Shown piece by piece: positions 7,564 through 15,203 of a DNA stretch of 64,000 nt. Under the pieces are notes generated by a model, which ran no database searches, had not been told where the DNA came from, and saw only the letters and a list, made by a program, of their open reading frames with translations. The first letter of the stretch is position 1. Each line of letters begins with the position of its first letter. The DNA is from MFD00082-c5 sp963697995 (GTDB taxonomy: Bacteria; Chlamydiota; Chlamydiia; Chlamydiales; JAJFMB01): assembly GCA_963697995.1 (NCBI GenBank), contig OY969110.1, forward strand, positions 434,001 through 498,000, in the 5' to 3' direction. A program made the position numbers and the translations under genes.

Positions 7564-8646
7564 TTAATAAACATCTTTTAAGTACCGTTTTTCGACGACT
7601 CTTAAATGTTTAAGAGCATTTTTTGCTTCTTCTTCGCTCATATGCCCCTCTGTGCAAAAAATTTTCTCCAAAGTCTCTTCGACATCTTTTGCCATTCTTT
7701 TGGCATCCCCACAAAGATAGACGTACGCCCCTGCATTAATCCATCGGTACACCTCATTAGAGGACTCTAAGAGACGATCCTGAACATAAACTTTTTTCTC
7801 TTGATCTCGAGAAAAAGCGGTCGTCAGTTTAAGAGTTCCCTCTTTTTCGTAAAGCTGCCACTCCTCTTCGTAAAAAAAGTCGGTAGCCTTATGACACTCC
7901 CCAAAAATCAACCAGTGTTTACCTTGAGCAAAAGAGGCTCTCCTTTCTTGCATAAACGCTCTAAAAGGAGCGACCCCCGTCCCAGGTCCTATCATAATTA
8001 AAGGCGCTTCGTTGTTAGAGGGAAGAGCAAACCCTTGAGCCCCTTGTACATAAATTGGAACGACCGCCTCTCCCAAAGGAGCTATCTCACAAAGATATTG
8101 GCTACATGTTCCAAAACGGCACCGCCCAAAAAGAGAGTAGGACACAAAGCCCACAGTCAAATGCACCTCATCGGGAACCACCTTTTGTGAAGAGGCGACC
8201 GAATAGAATCGGGGAAGCTGCGGCAAAAGCGAATCAGCAAACTCCTGAGGAGTAAAGAAGCCCCCTTTTAGGATGTCGATTAACTCCCTTCCTTTCAAAT
8301 ATTCTTTAATGTCATCCCTCTCCCCATAAAGTTTTGTATAGAGTTTTCTAGGAATATCCTTGATATTTCCTTTTTTTAATAAAAAATCTTTTATCGTAAG
8401 AGGAACTTGCGTTCTTTTGTCGACGATCATCTCATTTTCAGAAAATCTTAAGATGTCGAGAATTTCAAGGACCATCGGAAGGGGATTTTGGGGGTAGACG
8501 CCGATGCTATCGCCTGCGTTATAGGTGATAGAGGATCCTTTGAGATCGAGGACGATATGGAAAGTTTTTTTAGTGGACCCCTCTTTTGTGAGAAGTCTTC
8601 TCTCTTTAATCGAAGCTAAAAATGGGGTCTCGCGGCTATTTTCCAT
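7564..8646 (-). CDS. cysJ: CysJ-like FAD/NADPH flavoprotein reductase
   Basis: A 360-residue diflavin-reductase-type protein holding only the FAD- and NADP-binding half. FAD-binding is shown by PRFYSVASS, and NADP-binding by MIGPGTGVAPFRAFM, IFGECHKATDFFYEEEW and VYLCGDAKRMAKDV; the C-terminus ends in an aromatic residue (KDVY), as in the ferredoxin-NADP reductase superfamily. The N-terminal flavodoxin domain of true sulfite reductase alpha subunits is absent, as in the chlamydial genes annotated cysJ. No sulfite reductase beta subunit is seen nearby, so the real electron acceptor is unknown. Confidence 0.85.
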   Translation of the reverse strand: MENSRETPFLASIKERRLLTKEGSTKKTFHIVLDLKGSSITYNAGDSIGVYPQNPLPMVLEILDILRFSENEMIVDKRTQVPLTIKDFLLKKGNIKDIPRKLYTKLYGERDDIKEYLKGRELIDILKGGFFTPQEFADSLLPQLPRFYSVASSQKVVPDEVHLTVGFVSYSLFGRCRFGTCSQYLCEIAPLGEAVVPIYVQGAQGFALPSNNEAPLIMIGPGTGVAPFRAFMQERRASFAQGKHWLIFGECHKATDFFYEEEWQLYEKEGTLKLTTAFSRDQEKKVYVQDRLLESSNEVYRWINAGAYVYLCGDAKRMAKDVEETLEKIFCTEGHMSEEEAKNALKHLRVVEKRYLKDVY

Positions 8647-8693
8647 GCAGCTATTTTACCCGATTTGGGAATTAAATCAAACAAGCGCTAATT

Positions 8694-8971
8694 AGTCGGC
8701 CCTGAAAAAAGTCCTCTCCAATAAAAAGGGCTCCTTTTGACAAAAAATGCGTTTTACTCCTCACCAACCCCTCAAGAGGGTTTGGTTCGTCCTTCACCGC
8801 TTTTTTTGTTGCAAAAGGATCACTTTTTCTTTGGAGAGTGCGCATTCCATTCGCAAAATTTTTAAGCTTTTCTCATTGCCATATAATTAAACTTTGCAAA
8901 ATAGGCTATGGCTCTCTTCCTCGTTAACTGCAAATTTTTCTTAAGGAACTCTTACTTTTTCAGGGCCGACT
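8694..8971. repeat. MITE-like element, copy 3
   Basis: Full-length copy (278 bp), ends AGTCGGCCCTGAAAAAAGT and CTTTTTCAGGGCCGACT. The centre contains a palindrome, CCAA(C)CCCTCAAGAGGGTTTGG. It is the first of three elements in direct tandem, separated from copy 4 only by ACTT. Confidence 0.9.
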
Positions 8972-8975
8972 ACTT

Positions 8976-9254
8976 AGTCGGCCCTGAAAAAAGTCCTCTC
9001 CAATAAAAAGGGCCCCTTTTGACAAAAAATGCGTTTTACTCCTCACCAAACCCCTCAAGAGGGTTTGGTTCGTCCTTCACCGCTTTTTTTGTTGCAAAAG
9101 GATCACTTTTTCTTTGGAGAGTGCGCATTCCATTCGCAAAATTTTTAAGCTTTTCTCATTGCCATATAATTAAACTTTGCAAAATAGGCTATGACTCTCT
9201 TCCTCGTTAACTGCAAATTTTTCTTAAGGAACTCTTACTTTTTCAGGACCGACT
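8976..9254. repeat. MITE-like element, copy 4
   Basis: Full-length copy (279 bp), nearly identical to copy 3. It is flanked on both sides by the same four bases, ACTT (8972-8975 and 9255-9258), consistent with a 4-bp target duplication or with a tandem amplification unit. Confidence 0.9.
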
Positions 9255-9258
9255 ACTT

Positions 9259-9446
9259 AGTCGGCCCTGAAAAAAGTCCTCTCCAATAAAAAGGGCTCCT
9301 TTTGACAAAAAATGCGTTTTATTCCTCAGGCGTCGTTCACCGCTTTTTTTGTTGCAAAAGGATCACTTTTTCTTTGGAGAGTGCGCGTTCCATTCGCAAA
9401 ATTTTTAAGCTTTTCTCAAGGAACTCTTACTTTTTCAGGGCCGACT
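9259..9446. repeat. MITE-like element, copy 5 (internal deletions)
   Basis: A 188-bp copy in the same orientation. It lacks the CCTCACCAAACCCCTCAAGAGG palindrome arm and the CATTGCC...GTTAACTGC block. It closes the three-element tandem upstream of lepA. Confidence 0.88.
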
Positions 9447-9752
9447 ATTCTAATTCCTCACCCACCAAAAGGGGATCGGGACAATGCGTAGCTTCCAGTG
9501 CTTTCAGGAATCTAAAAAACTTCTATACACCTTATTCCACCAACAACCCCTTAAAAAGTTACACCCCTTACGCAAAAGTCAGCGGCCAAAGTGGCGATTA
9601 CTTCTCATAAATCACCACTCCTCACCCCCCTCATTTCAACTAAGGGAAACCCCCATCCATTTGAGATACTCTTCCATAACCCAGCAAACTGAGTAGAGTA
9701 TTTTTTAAATAAATTTTTTGAAAAGGTGTTTTGAGGAACAAATTGCATTCTA
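9447..9752. other. Gene-free leader upstream of lepA
   Basis: About 300 bp between the MITE tandem and lepA. Short open frames exist but show no family resemblance and no ribosome site. An ATACTC/GAGTAT inverted repeat followed by a T run lies at about 9666-9706, possibly a weak terminator or leader structure. The lepA promoter should lie here or inside the last MITE, but I see no convincing one. Confidence 0.35.
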
Positions 9753-11582
9753 ATGGAAATTCAAGTAGAATCACCCCATATGAATCCATACAATAGACGC
9801 AAAATTCGAAATTTTTCCATTATTGCCCATATCGACCATGGTAAGTCGACTCTTGCCGATCGATTTTTGGAGATCACACACACCGTTGAAGCGCGCGAAA
9901 TGCAAGAGCAACTCCTCGACGGTTTACAGAGTGAGAGAGATCGAGGGATCACCATTAAGGCCAAGCCGGTCTCAATGATTTACAAAGCCAAAAACGGGGA
10001 AACGTATCAACTCAACCTGATCGATACTCCAGGACATGTCGATTTCTCCTACGAAGTTTCGAGGTCACTCTCGGCTTGTGAAGGAGCGCTTCTTGTCGTC
10101 GATGCGTGCCAGGGCGTCCAAGCGCAAACCATGGCGAACGTTCACTTGGCCCTCGATCGTAACCTCGAGATCCTTCCTGTCATCAACAAAATCGATCTAC
10201 CCGCTGCCGATGCTGACGGAGTTAAAAAACAAATTGAGGAGATCATTGGGCTCGATACCTCAAATGCCGTTTATTGCTCAGCTAAGTCAGGGATCGGAAT
10301 CGAAGAGGTTCTTGAGAAGATTATAACCTGCGTACCAGAACCGAAAGAACCTCAAGATCAGATCTTAAGAGCGCTTATTTTTGACTCCCACTACGACAAT
10401 TATCGAGGTGTCATGGTCTATGTCAGGGTCATGTCAGGAGAGATCAAAAAAGGCTCCACGATAAAAATGCTCGCCACAGAAAAAAGTTACGAAGTTTTAG
10501 AGGTGGGTATTTTCACTCCGAGGGAAAAACCGGTCGAGAGCCTAAAACCTGGGGAAACCGGCTATATCGTAGCCAATATCAAGAAAGTTTCAGATGTTAA
10601 GATTGGAGATACGATTACGACCCTCAAAGGGGGCACTTCTGAGCCTCTGCCCGGTTTTAAGTTGATTAGACCCGTTGTTTTTGCAGGGATCTACCCTGTT
10701 GATTCAGGCGATTTTGAAGCTCTTCGCGATGCTCTGACAAAATTGCAACTCAACGACTCGGCCCTTCACATGGAGCAGGAGAGCAGCTTAGCCCTTGGGT
10801 TCGGATTTAGGTGCGGCTTCTTAGGCCTTTTACACCTCGAAATCACTTTTGAGAGGCTTCAAGATGAGTTCGATCTCGATATTATCTCAACAGCACCAAG
10901 TGTTGTCTATAAGGTTGTGACAAAAGATAACCAAGAACTTAAGATCGATAACCCAGTCTTCTACCCCGATCCTGTAAACATCGACTGGGTCGAAGAACCT
11001 TGGGTTAAATGCACAATCATGTCCCCTCCAGAGTACTTAGGAGCTATCATGAATCTGGGGATGGACAAGAGGGGAAATCTTGCTCAAACAGAGACTGCCG
11101 ACGCGAACCATTTACTATTAACCTACAGGTTCCCATTAAACGAGATCATCACAGACTTTAACGACAAACTCAAATCGGTAACAAAGGGTTACGCCTCGTT
11201 TGAATACGAATTTGATTCTTATGAAGAGAGCGATATCGTACGCCTTGAGATTCGAGTCAATGAGGAACCAGTCGATGCTTTTAGCTGCCTTGTTCACAGA
11301 AGTAAGGCTGAGTCCAAAGGAAGAGCGATTTGTGAAAAACTCGGTGAATTGATTCCAAAACAGCTTTTCAAAGTGCCCATTCAAGCAGCCATCGGGGGCA
11401 AAATCATTGCAAGAGAAACCATCGGTGCTCTTTCTAAAAACGTGACGGCGAAATGTTATGGGGGTGATATTTCGAGAAAGAGAAAACTTTGGGAAAAGCA
11501 GAAAAAGGGAAAGAAAAAAATGAAGGAGATTGGAAAGGTGAGTATCCCCCAAAGCGCCTTCATGGAAGTGTTAAAGACTTAA
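9753..11582 (+). CDS. lepA: Elongation factor 4 (LepA), ribosome back-translocase GTPase
   Basis: A 609-residue translational GTPase that binds stalled ribosomes and affects translocation and initiation. G1 is AHIDHGKST at residues 25-33, followed by the switch region with RGITIK, G3 DTPGHVDF and G4 NKIDLP. The LepA-specific C-terminal domain ends with CYGGDISRKRKLWEKQKKGKKKMK, the signature of the family. The ATG at 9753 has GAGG about 16 bases upstream, rather far; an in-frame ATG at 9780 (MNPYNRRKIRNF) would give the more typical LepA N-terminus, so the start is uncertain by nine codons. Downstream genes uppS and cdsA follow closely. Confidence 0.97.
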   Translation: MEIQVESPHMNPYNRRKIRNFSIIAHIDHGKSTLADRFLEITHTVEAREMQEQLLDGLQSERDRGITIKAKPVSMIYKAKNGETYQLNLIDTPGHVDFSYEVSRSLSACEGALLVVDACQGVQAQTMANVHLALDRNLEILPVINKIDLPAADADGVKKQIEEIIGLDTSNAVYCSAKSGIGIEEVLEKIITCVPEPKEPQDQILRALIFDSHYDNYRGVMVYVRVMSGEIKKGSTIKMLATEKSYEVLEVGIFTPREKPVESLKPGETGYIVANIKKVSDVKIGDTITTLKGGTSEPLPGFKLIRPVVFAGIYPVDSGDFEALRDALTKLQLNDSALHMEQESSLALGFGFRCGFLGLLHLEITFERLQDEFDLDIISTAPSVVYKVVTKDNQELKIDNPVFYPDPVNIDWVEEPWVKCTIMSPPEYLGAIMNLGMDKRGNLAQTETADANHLLLTYRFPLNEIITDFNDKLKSVTKGYASFEYEFDSYEESDIVRLEIRVNEEPVDAFSCLVHRSKAESKGRAICEKLGELIPKQLFKVPIQAAIGGKIIARETIGALSKNVTAKCYGGDISRKRKLWEKQKKGKKKMKEIGKVSIPQSAFMEVLKT

Positions 11583-11596
11583 AAAATAAAGCGATT

Positions 11597-12343
11597 ATGA
11601 CAGCTCTTATCGACACTAAAACGACACCATTTCTTAAGTCTAGGCTATCCCTTTTAGACAAAACTAATATTCCAAAACATATCGCAATTATTCCAGACGG
11701 CAACAGACGCTGGGCCAACTTGCAAAAAAAGACGAGGGAACAGGGTCACACGAAGGGAGCTGATATCATTTTAGATATCGTGAAAGCTGCTCGAGATTTA
11801 GGAGTTAAGTTCGTTACCATTTTCACTTTTTCAACCGAGAATTGGCAGCGCCCTAAAGAGGAAGTTGCCGCCCTTATGATTCTTTTAAATCACTACCTGA
11901 TCTCCCAAAGAGGACCCATGATTGAAAATGGGGTCAGACTTGAAGCGATCGGCGATATTTCTAAATTTCCTCTTCCTATTCAAAAAGAGCTTGAGATCAC
12001 AAAAGACATCACAAAAAACTGCAATGCGATCACTCTTGTTTTAGCTCTTAACTACGGGGGAAGAAACGATATTGCCCGAGCTGTTCAAAAAATTCTTGAA
12101 GAGGGGCATCCCAAAGTGACAGAAGAGCTTATCACAAGCCACTTAGACACAGCCCATTTTCCCGATCCAGACCTATTAATCCGAACAAGCGGAGAGCACC
12201 GATTCAGCAATTTTCTTCTCTGGCAGCTCTCCTACACAGAGTTTTACTCGACAAAACTTTATTGGCCAGAATTTACTCCTTCAGACCTTTTGGAGGCGAT
12301 TCTCGACTTTCAACAAAGAGAAAGGAGGCTTGGCAGCAAATGA
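11597..12343 (+). CDS. uppS: Undecaprenyl (isoprenyl) diphosphate synthase
   Basis: Cis-prenyltransferase that makes the C55 lipid carrier for peptidoglycan and other envelope polymers from FPP and IPP. HIAIIPDGNRRWA near residue 27 holds the catalytic Asp and the FPP-binding Asn/Arg. TFSTENWQRPKEEV follows, and RTSGEHRFSNFLLWQLSYTEF is the second signature. The start ATG at 11597 gives a normal 248-residue protein; the frame is open for 36 more codons upstream but that part overlaps lepA and lacks homology. The stop overlaps the start of cdsA (ATGATG at 12340), so the two envelope genes are translationally coupled. Confidence 0.95.
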   Translation: MTALIDTKTTPFLKSRLSLLDKTNIPKHIAIIPDGNRRWANLQKKTREQGHTKGADIILDIVKAARDLGVKFVTIFTFSTENWQRPKEEVAALMILLNHYLISQRGPMIENGVRLEAIGDISKFPLPIQKELEITKDITKNCNAITLVLALNYGGRNDIARAVQKILEEGHPKVTEELITSHLDTAHFPDPDLLIRTSGEHRFSNFLLWQLSYTEFYSTKLYWPEFTPSDLLEAILDFQQRERRLGSK

Positions 12344-13200
12344 TGTCATTTTTATTCGACGATTTAAAACCGAGGATCATAGCCTCTCTACTTTTTTTAT
12401 TAGTCCTCTTTGGAGCGCTTTATACGACAACTCACGAAACATTTCGTCTTCTGTTTCCCTTAGTTTTATCTCTCATCACGATGTTAGCCATTTTTGAATA
12501 TCTCCAAATGGCTAAAAACCAGGGTCTCAATCCCCCTTTTTGGCTGATTTGTGTAGGCACTCTTTGTTACAATTTAGCGATTTTTAAAAAAGCGGTCACT
12601 GAAGAGAGCGATCTTTTTACCTACACAGTTTTAGGCTTAATTTTTGTCTCTCTTTTCCTCTGGTACTTTTTAAGGGATAAAAATCCGCTACTTAACTTAG
12701 CCGTTTCCATTTTTTCCCTAGCTTATTTGGCTATTCCTCTCTCTTCTGCAACTGAAATTGTCTTCTTTAAAGGGCAAGATGGAAGATTTCCCCTTCTTTT
12801 TGTCCTTGCTGTCACAAAAATGGGAGATATTGCAGCCTACTTTTTTGGCAAACAGTATGGAAAACACCCTCTCACTCCTTATATTAGCCCCAAAAAAACT
12901 TGGGAAGGCGCTTTTGCAGCTCTTTTTGCAAGCCTTATTACAGGTTGTATTTTTTTTGGGATAAACCACCTGATATTTGCCACTCCAAAGCCCCCAATAA
13001 CTCTTTTCCAAACGGTTTCCCTTTCGATATTTATTGCCCTTTTTGCTCTTTTTGGCGATTTGGCAGAATCTTTACTTAAACGAGACAGCGGCTTAAAAGA
13101 TAGCAGTAAAATTCCCGGAATGGGTGGTATTTTAGATACTGTCGATTCCCTTGTGTTTACTCTTCCGATCATGTATATATTTTTAACAATAGTAAGTTAG
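12340..13200 (+). CDS. cdsA: Phosphatidate cytidylyltransferase (CDP-diglyceride synthase)
   Basis: Integral membrane enzyme converting phosphatidic acid and CTP to CDP-diacylglycerol, the precursor of all phospholipids made by the cell. Several hydrophobic helices are visible, with the family signature near the C-terminus: SLLKRDSGLKDSSKIPG followed by MGGILDTVDSLV. The His and Arg of the PROSITE-type pattern (H-G-G...D-R) are Met and Thr here, a mild deviation. AGGAGG lies 11 bases before the ATG inside the end of uppS. PlsC, which makes its substrate, is encoded about 1.5 kb further on, on the other strand. Confidence 0.93.
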   Translation: MMSFLFDDLKPRIIASLLFLLVLFGALYTTTHETFRLLFPLVLSLITMLAIFEYLQMAKNQGLNPPFWLICVGTLCYNLAIFKKAVTEESDLFTYTVLGLIFVSLFLWYFLRDKNPLLNLAVSIFSLAYLAIPLSSATEIVFFKGQDGRFPLLFVLAVTKMGDIAAYFFGKQYGKHPLTPYISPKKTWEGAFAALFASLITGCIFFGINHLIFATPKPPITLFQTVSLSIFIALFALFGDLAESLLKRDSGLKDSSKIPGMGGILDTVDSLVFTLPIMYIFLTIVS

Positions 13201-13219
13201 AGAAGGGTGGTATTTTTTC

Positions 13220-13918
13220 ATGATCATAACAATAGACGGTCCCATCGCTACGGGAAAGAGCACAATTGCTAAAAAGCTTGCAAGTGCCATCGGGTATATC
13301 TACTACGACACAGGAGCGATGTACCGCTCTTTAACGTACGCTCTTATGAAAAATCATATCGATTTGAACCACGAAGAGAGCCTTCAAGAATACCTCGATA
13401 AATTCCCTTTCGATATTTTAATCAATAAGGGAGAGAAAAGATATTTTGTTGGCGATGAGGATATTACAAATAAGATTCGCCTTCCCGATGTGACAGCTTA
13501 TGTCTCAGAAGTTTCTGCAAACGCCCAGGTCAGATTAAAACTTCTCTTGATCCAAAGGGAGTTGTCCATTGGTGTGAATGCCGTGTTTGAAGGAAGAGAT
13601 ATGGGGACAACTGTTTTCCCAAATGCTGAGATCAAGGTTTTTCTCACAGGTCGCCCTGAGGTAAGAGCCAGAAGACGTTTTGAAGAGATGATGACCTATT
13701 ACAAAGAGTCAGTTGAAGGACTAACGTACGAAAAGATGTTAGAGGATATCAATCGTCGAGATGCTTACGACACCTCAAGAGAAATTTCCCCTTTAAGACA
13801 ACCAGAAGATGCTTATGTGATCGATACCTCAGACTTAACCCTTGACGAAGTGGTTTTCAAGATTTTGGAGTATAGAGACACAGCCGTTACTAGTCTTGAG
13901 AGACATACAAAAATTTAA
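13220..13918 (+). CDS. cmk: Cytidylate kinase
   Basis: Phosphorylates CMP and dCMP with ATP. The P-loop IDGPIATGKSTIAKKLA lies at residues 4-20, DTGAMYRSLTYA follows, and FEGRDMGTTVFPNAEIKVFL is the CMP-binding motif. ARRRFEEM and INRRDAYDTSREISPL (lid region, NxRDxxDxxR type) complete the set. Length 232 is normal. GGGTGG upstream provides a ribosome site. It follows cdsA by 19 bp and probably shares its transcript. Confidence 0.96.
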   Translation: MIITIDGPIATGKSTIAKKLASAIGYIYYDTGAMYRSLTYALMKNHIDLNHEESLQEYLDKFPFDILINKGEKRYFVGDEDITNKIRLPDVTAYVSEVSANAQVRLKLLLIQRELSIGVNAVFEGRDMGTTVFPNAEIKVFLTGRPEVRARRRFEEMMTYYKESVEGLTYEKMLEDINRRDAYDTSREISPLRQPEDAYVIDTSDLTLDEVVFKILEYRDTAVTSLERHTKI

Positions 13919-13996
13919 TGATTGATTTGTAATTTCTTCATAAGAAGAGGAATACGATAAAAGGGCTTTAAAAAAGTTAGTTCAAATTGAGGGCCG

Positions 13997-14563
13997 ATGT
14001 CTTTAACTATCATTTTAGCAGGCATACCTGGAAGTGGTAAATCCACTGTTTTACAAGAAGCTGTCAAGCGGCTTCCACAACTTGAAGTTATTAACTTCGG
14101 CGATATGATGCTTAAAGAAGCCTCTTTGCAGCATATTGATAAAGATTCATTAAGAAAATTACCCTTAATTCAACAACAAAAAATTGGACTTGAAGCTGCA
14201 AAAAAAATGGCCGCAGCGATGCCTCAAATTGTTTGTATCGATACTCACGCTATGATTAAGACTCCTATTGGATATTGTCCTGGCATTCCAGAAGCAGTTA
14301 TTAGAATACTAAATCCAAATGTTATCGCAATGATTGAGTGTCCCTCTTCACTTATTTATGAAAGACGCCAACTCGATAAAACTAGAAATAGAGATAATGA
14401 AAGTATCGATCAAATAGAATATCATCAGAATATAAGTCGTGCATTTTTATTATCCTGCGTTGCATTCTCAAGCGCATTATATCTACCCATACAAAATCAG
14501 GAAGCACCCTCTGAAGGAGCCAAACAACTAATCACTCTAATCGACTCCTATAAGAAGATTTAG
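13997..14563 (+). CDS. adkA: Archaeal-type adenylate kinase (AdkA family)
   Basis: A 188-residue P-loop kinase whose motifs match the archaeal adenylate kinase family of Methanococcus and Sulfolobus, not bacterial Adk. Visible features are the P-loop GIPGSGKST (residues 9-17), EVINFGDMM, RKLPLIQQQKI, the strongly diagnostic CIDTHAMIKTPIGYCPGIPE, then LNPNVIAMIE and LDKTRNRDNESIDQIEYHQ. In archaea this enzyme interconverts ATP plus AMP and 2 ADP. Chlamydiae normally have an ordinary bacterial adk elsewhere, so this looks like a horizontally acquired extra enzyme. GAGGG sits immediately upstream of the ATG. It is 78 bp downstream of cmk on the same strand. Confidence 0.88.
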   Translation: MSLTIILAGIPGSGKSTVLQEAVKRLPQLEVINFGDMMLKEASLQHIDKDSLRKLPLIQQQKIGLEAAKKMAAAMPQIVCIDTHAMIKTPIGYCPGIPEAVIRILNPNVIAMIECPSSLIYERRQLDKTRNRDNESIDQIEYHQNISRAFLLSCVAFSSALYLPIQNQEAPSEGAKQLITLIDSYKKI

Positions 14564-14604
14564 CAAAAGTTTAACCTCTAGAAATAAAATTATTTTTTAA
14601 GGTT

Positions 14605-15189
14605 TTATACCATTTCATTAAGACGTTTGTAGAGCTCTTCCGTTAACTTCTCTACACTCTCCTTAGGCTCTAGGAGCAAAAAGGGCTCTATAGCGATCGG
14701 CTCACCAAAGTAGCAAGCCGTTTTACCAAATAATCGAGGCCCCTTTTTATCCCGTGGCCACGCCTCAAAAGACCCCTTAATGATCACGGGAACTATCGGG
14801 GTTTTAGATTTTAGGGCTAACATGGCCACCCCCTTTTTTAAGGGCTGAAGTGTGCCATCTGAAGACCTTTTCCCCTCAGGAAATACGATCACTTTCTTCC
14901 CCTCTTCCAAAAGCTTACCCACAATCTTAAACATCTCAATGTTTTGCTGATTGCGACGAACAGGTAACACATTCAAATGACGAAAAAGAGTTCCTAAAAG
15001 AGGGGCATTAAACAAACTTTGCTTTGCTAGAAAGTAACAAGGCTCATTAACAGAGGCCGCAACCAAAGGGGGATCTAAAAAAGAGAGGTGATTTGGAGCA
15101 AGAAGCGCCTTACCCTCTGGAATGTTCTCCCTACCCACCACCTTGTGCCGGTAAAAAAGCTTAAAAAAAACTTTTAAGAGCAGAAGCAA
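14605..15189 (-). CDS. plsC: 1-acyl-sn-glycerol-3-phosphate acyltransferase
   Basis: Acylates lysophosphatidic acid to phosphatidic acid at the membrane. The catalytic HX4D motif is in LAPNHLSFLDPP, and the second family block is VIFPEGKRSSDG; IVPVIIKGSFEAWP follows. The N-terminus (LLLLKVFFKLF) is a short hydrophobic anchor. The best start is TTG at 15189, preceded by AAGGTG with suitable spacing inside the tail of gnd. At 194 residues it is a compact member. It ends the kdsD-GNAT/Nudix-gnd-plsC run on the minus strand. Confidence 0.9.
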   Translation of the reverse strand: MLLLLKVFFKLFYRHKVVGRENIPEGKALLAPNHLSFLDPPLVAASVNEPCYFLAKQSLFNAPLLGTLFRHLNVLPVRRNQQNIEMFKIVGKLLEEGKKVIVFPEGKRSSDGTLQPLKKGVAMLALKSKTPIVPVIIKGSFEAWPRDKKGPRLFGKTACYFGEPIAIEPFLLLEPKESVEKLTEELYKRLNEMV

Positions 15190-15203
15190 CCAGCACCTTT
15201 TTG

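Noticed and set aside
5230..9610. Similar ~63-residue frames starting MTKNAFYS in MITE copies 1, 2, 4 and 5
   Set aside because: They are similar only because the underlying repeat is similar; copies with deletions break or shift the frame, there is no ribosome site and no known family.
9484..9696. 70-residue frame upstream of lepA
   Set aside because: No ribosome site, no family resemblance, composition of translated spacer.
11489..11596. N-terminal extension of uppS by 36 codons
   Set aside because: It overlaps the conserved end of lepA in another frame and has no similarity to isoprenyl synthases.
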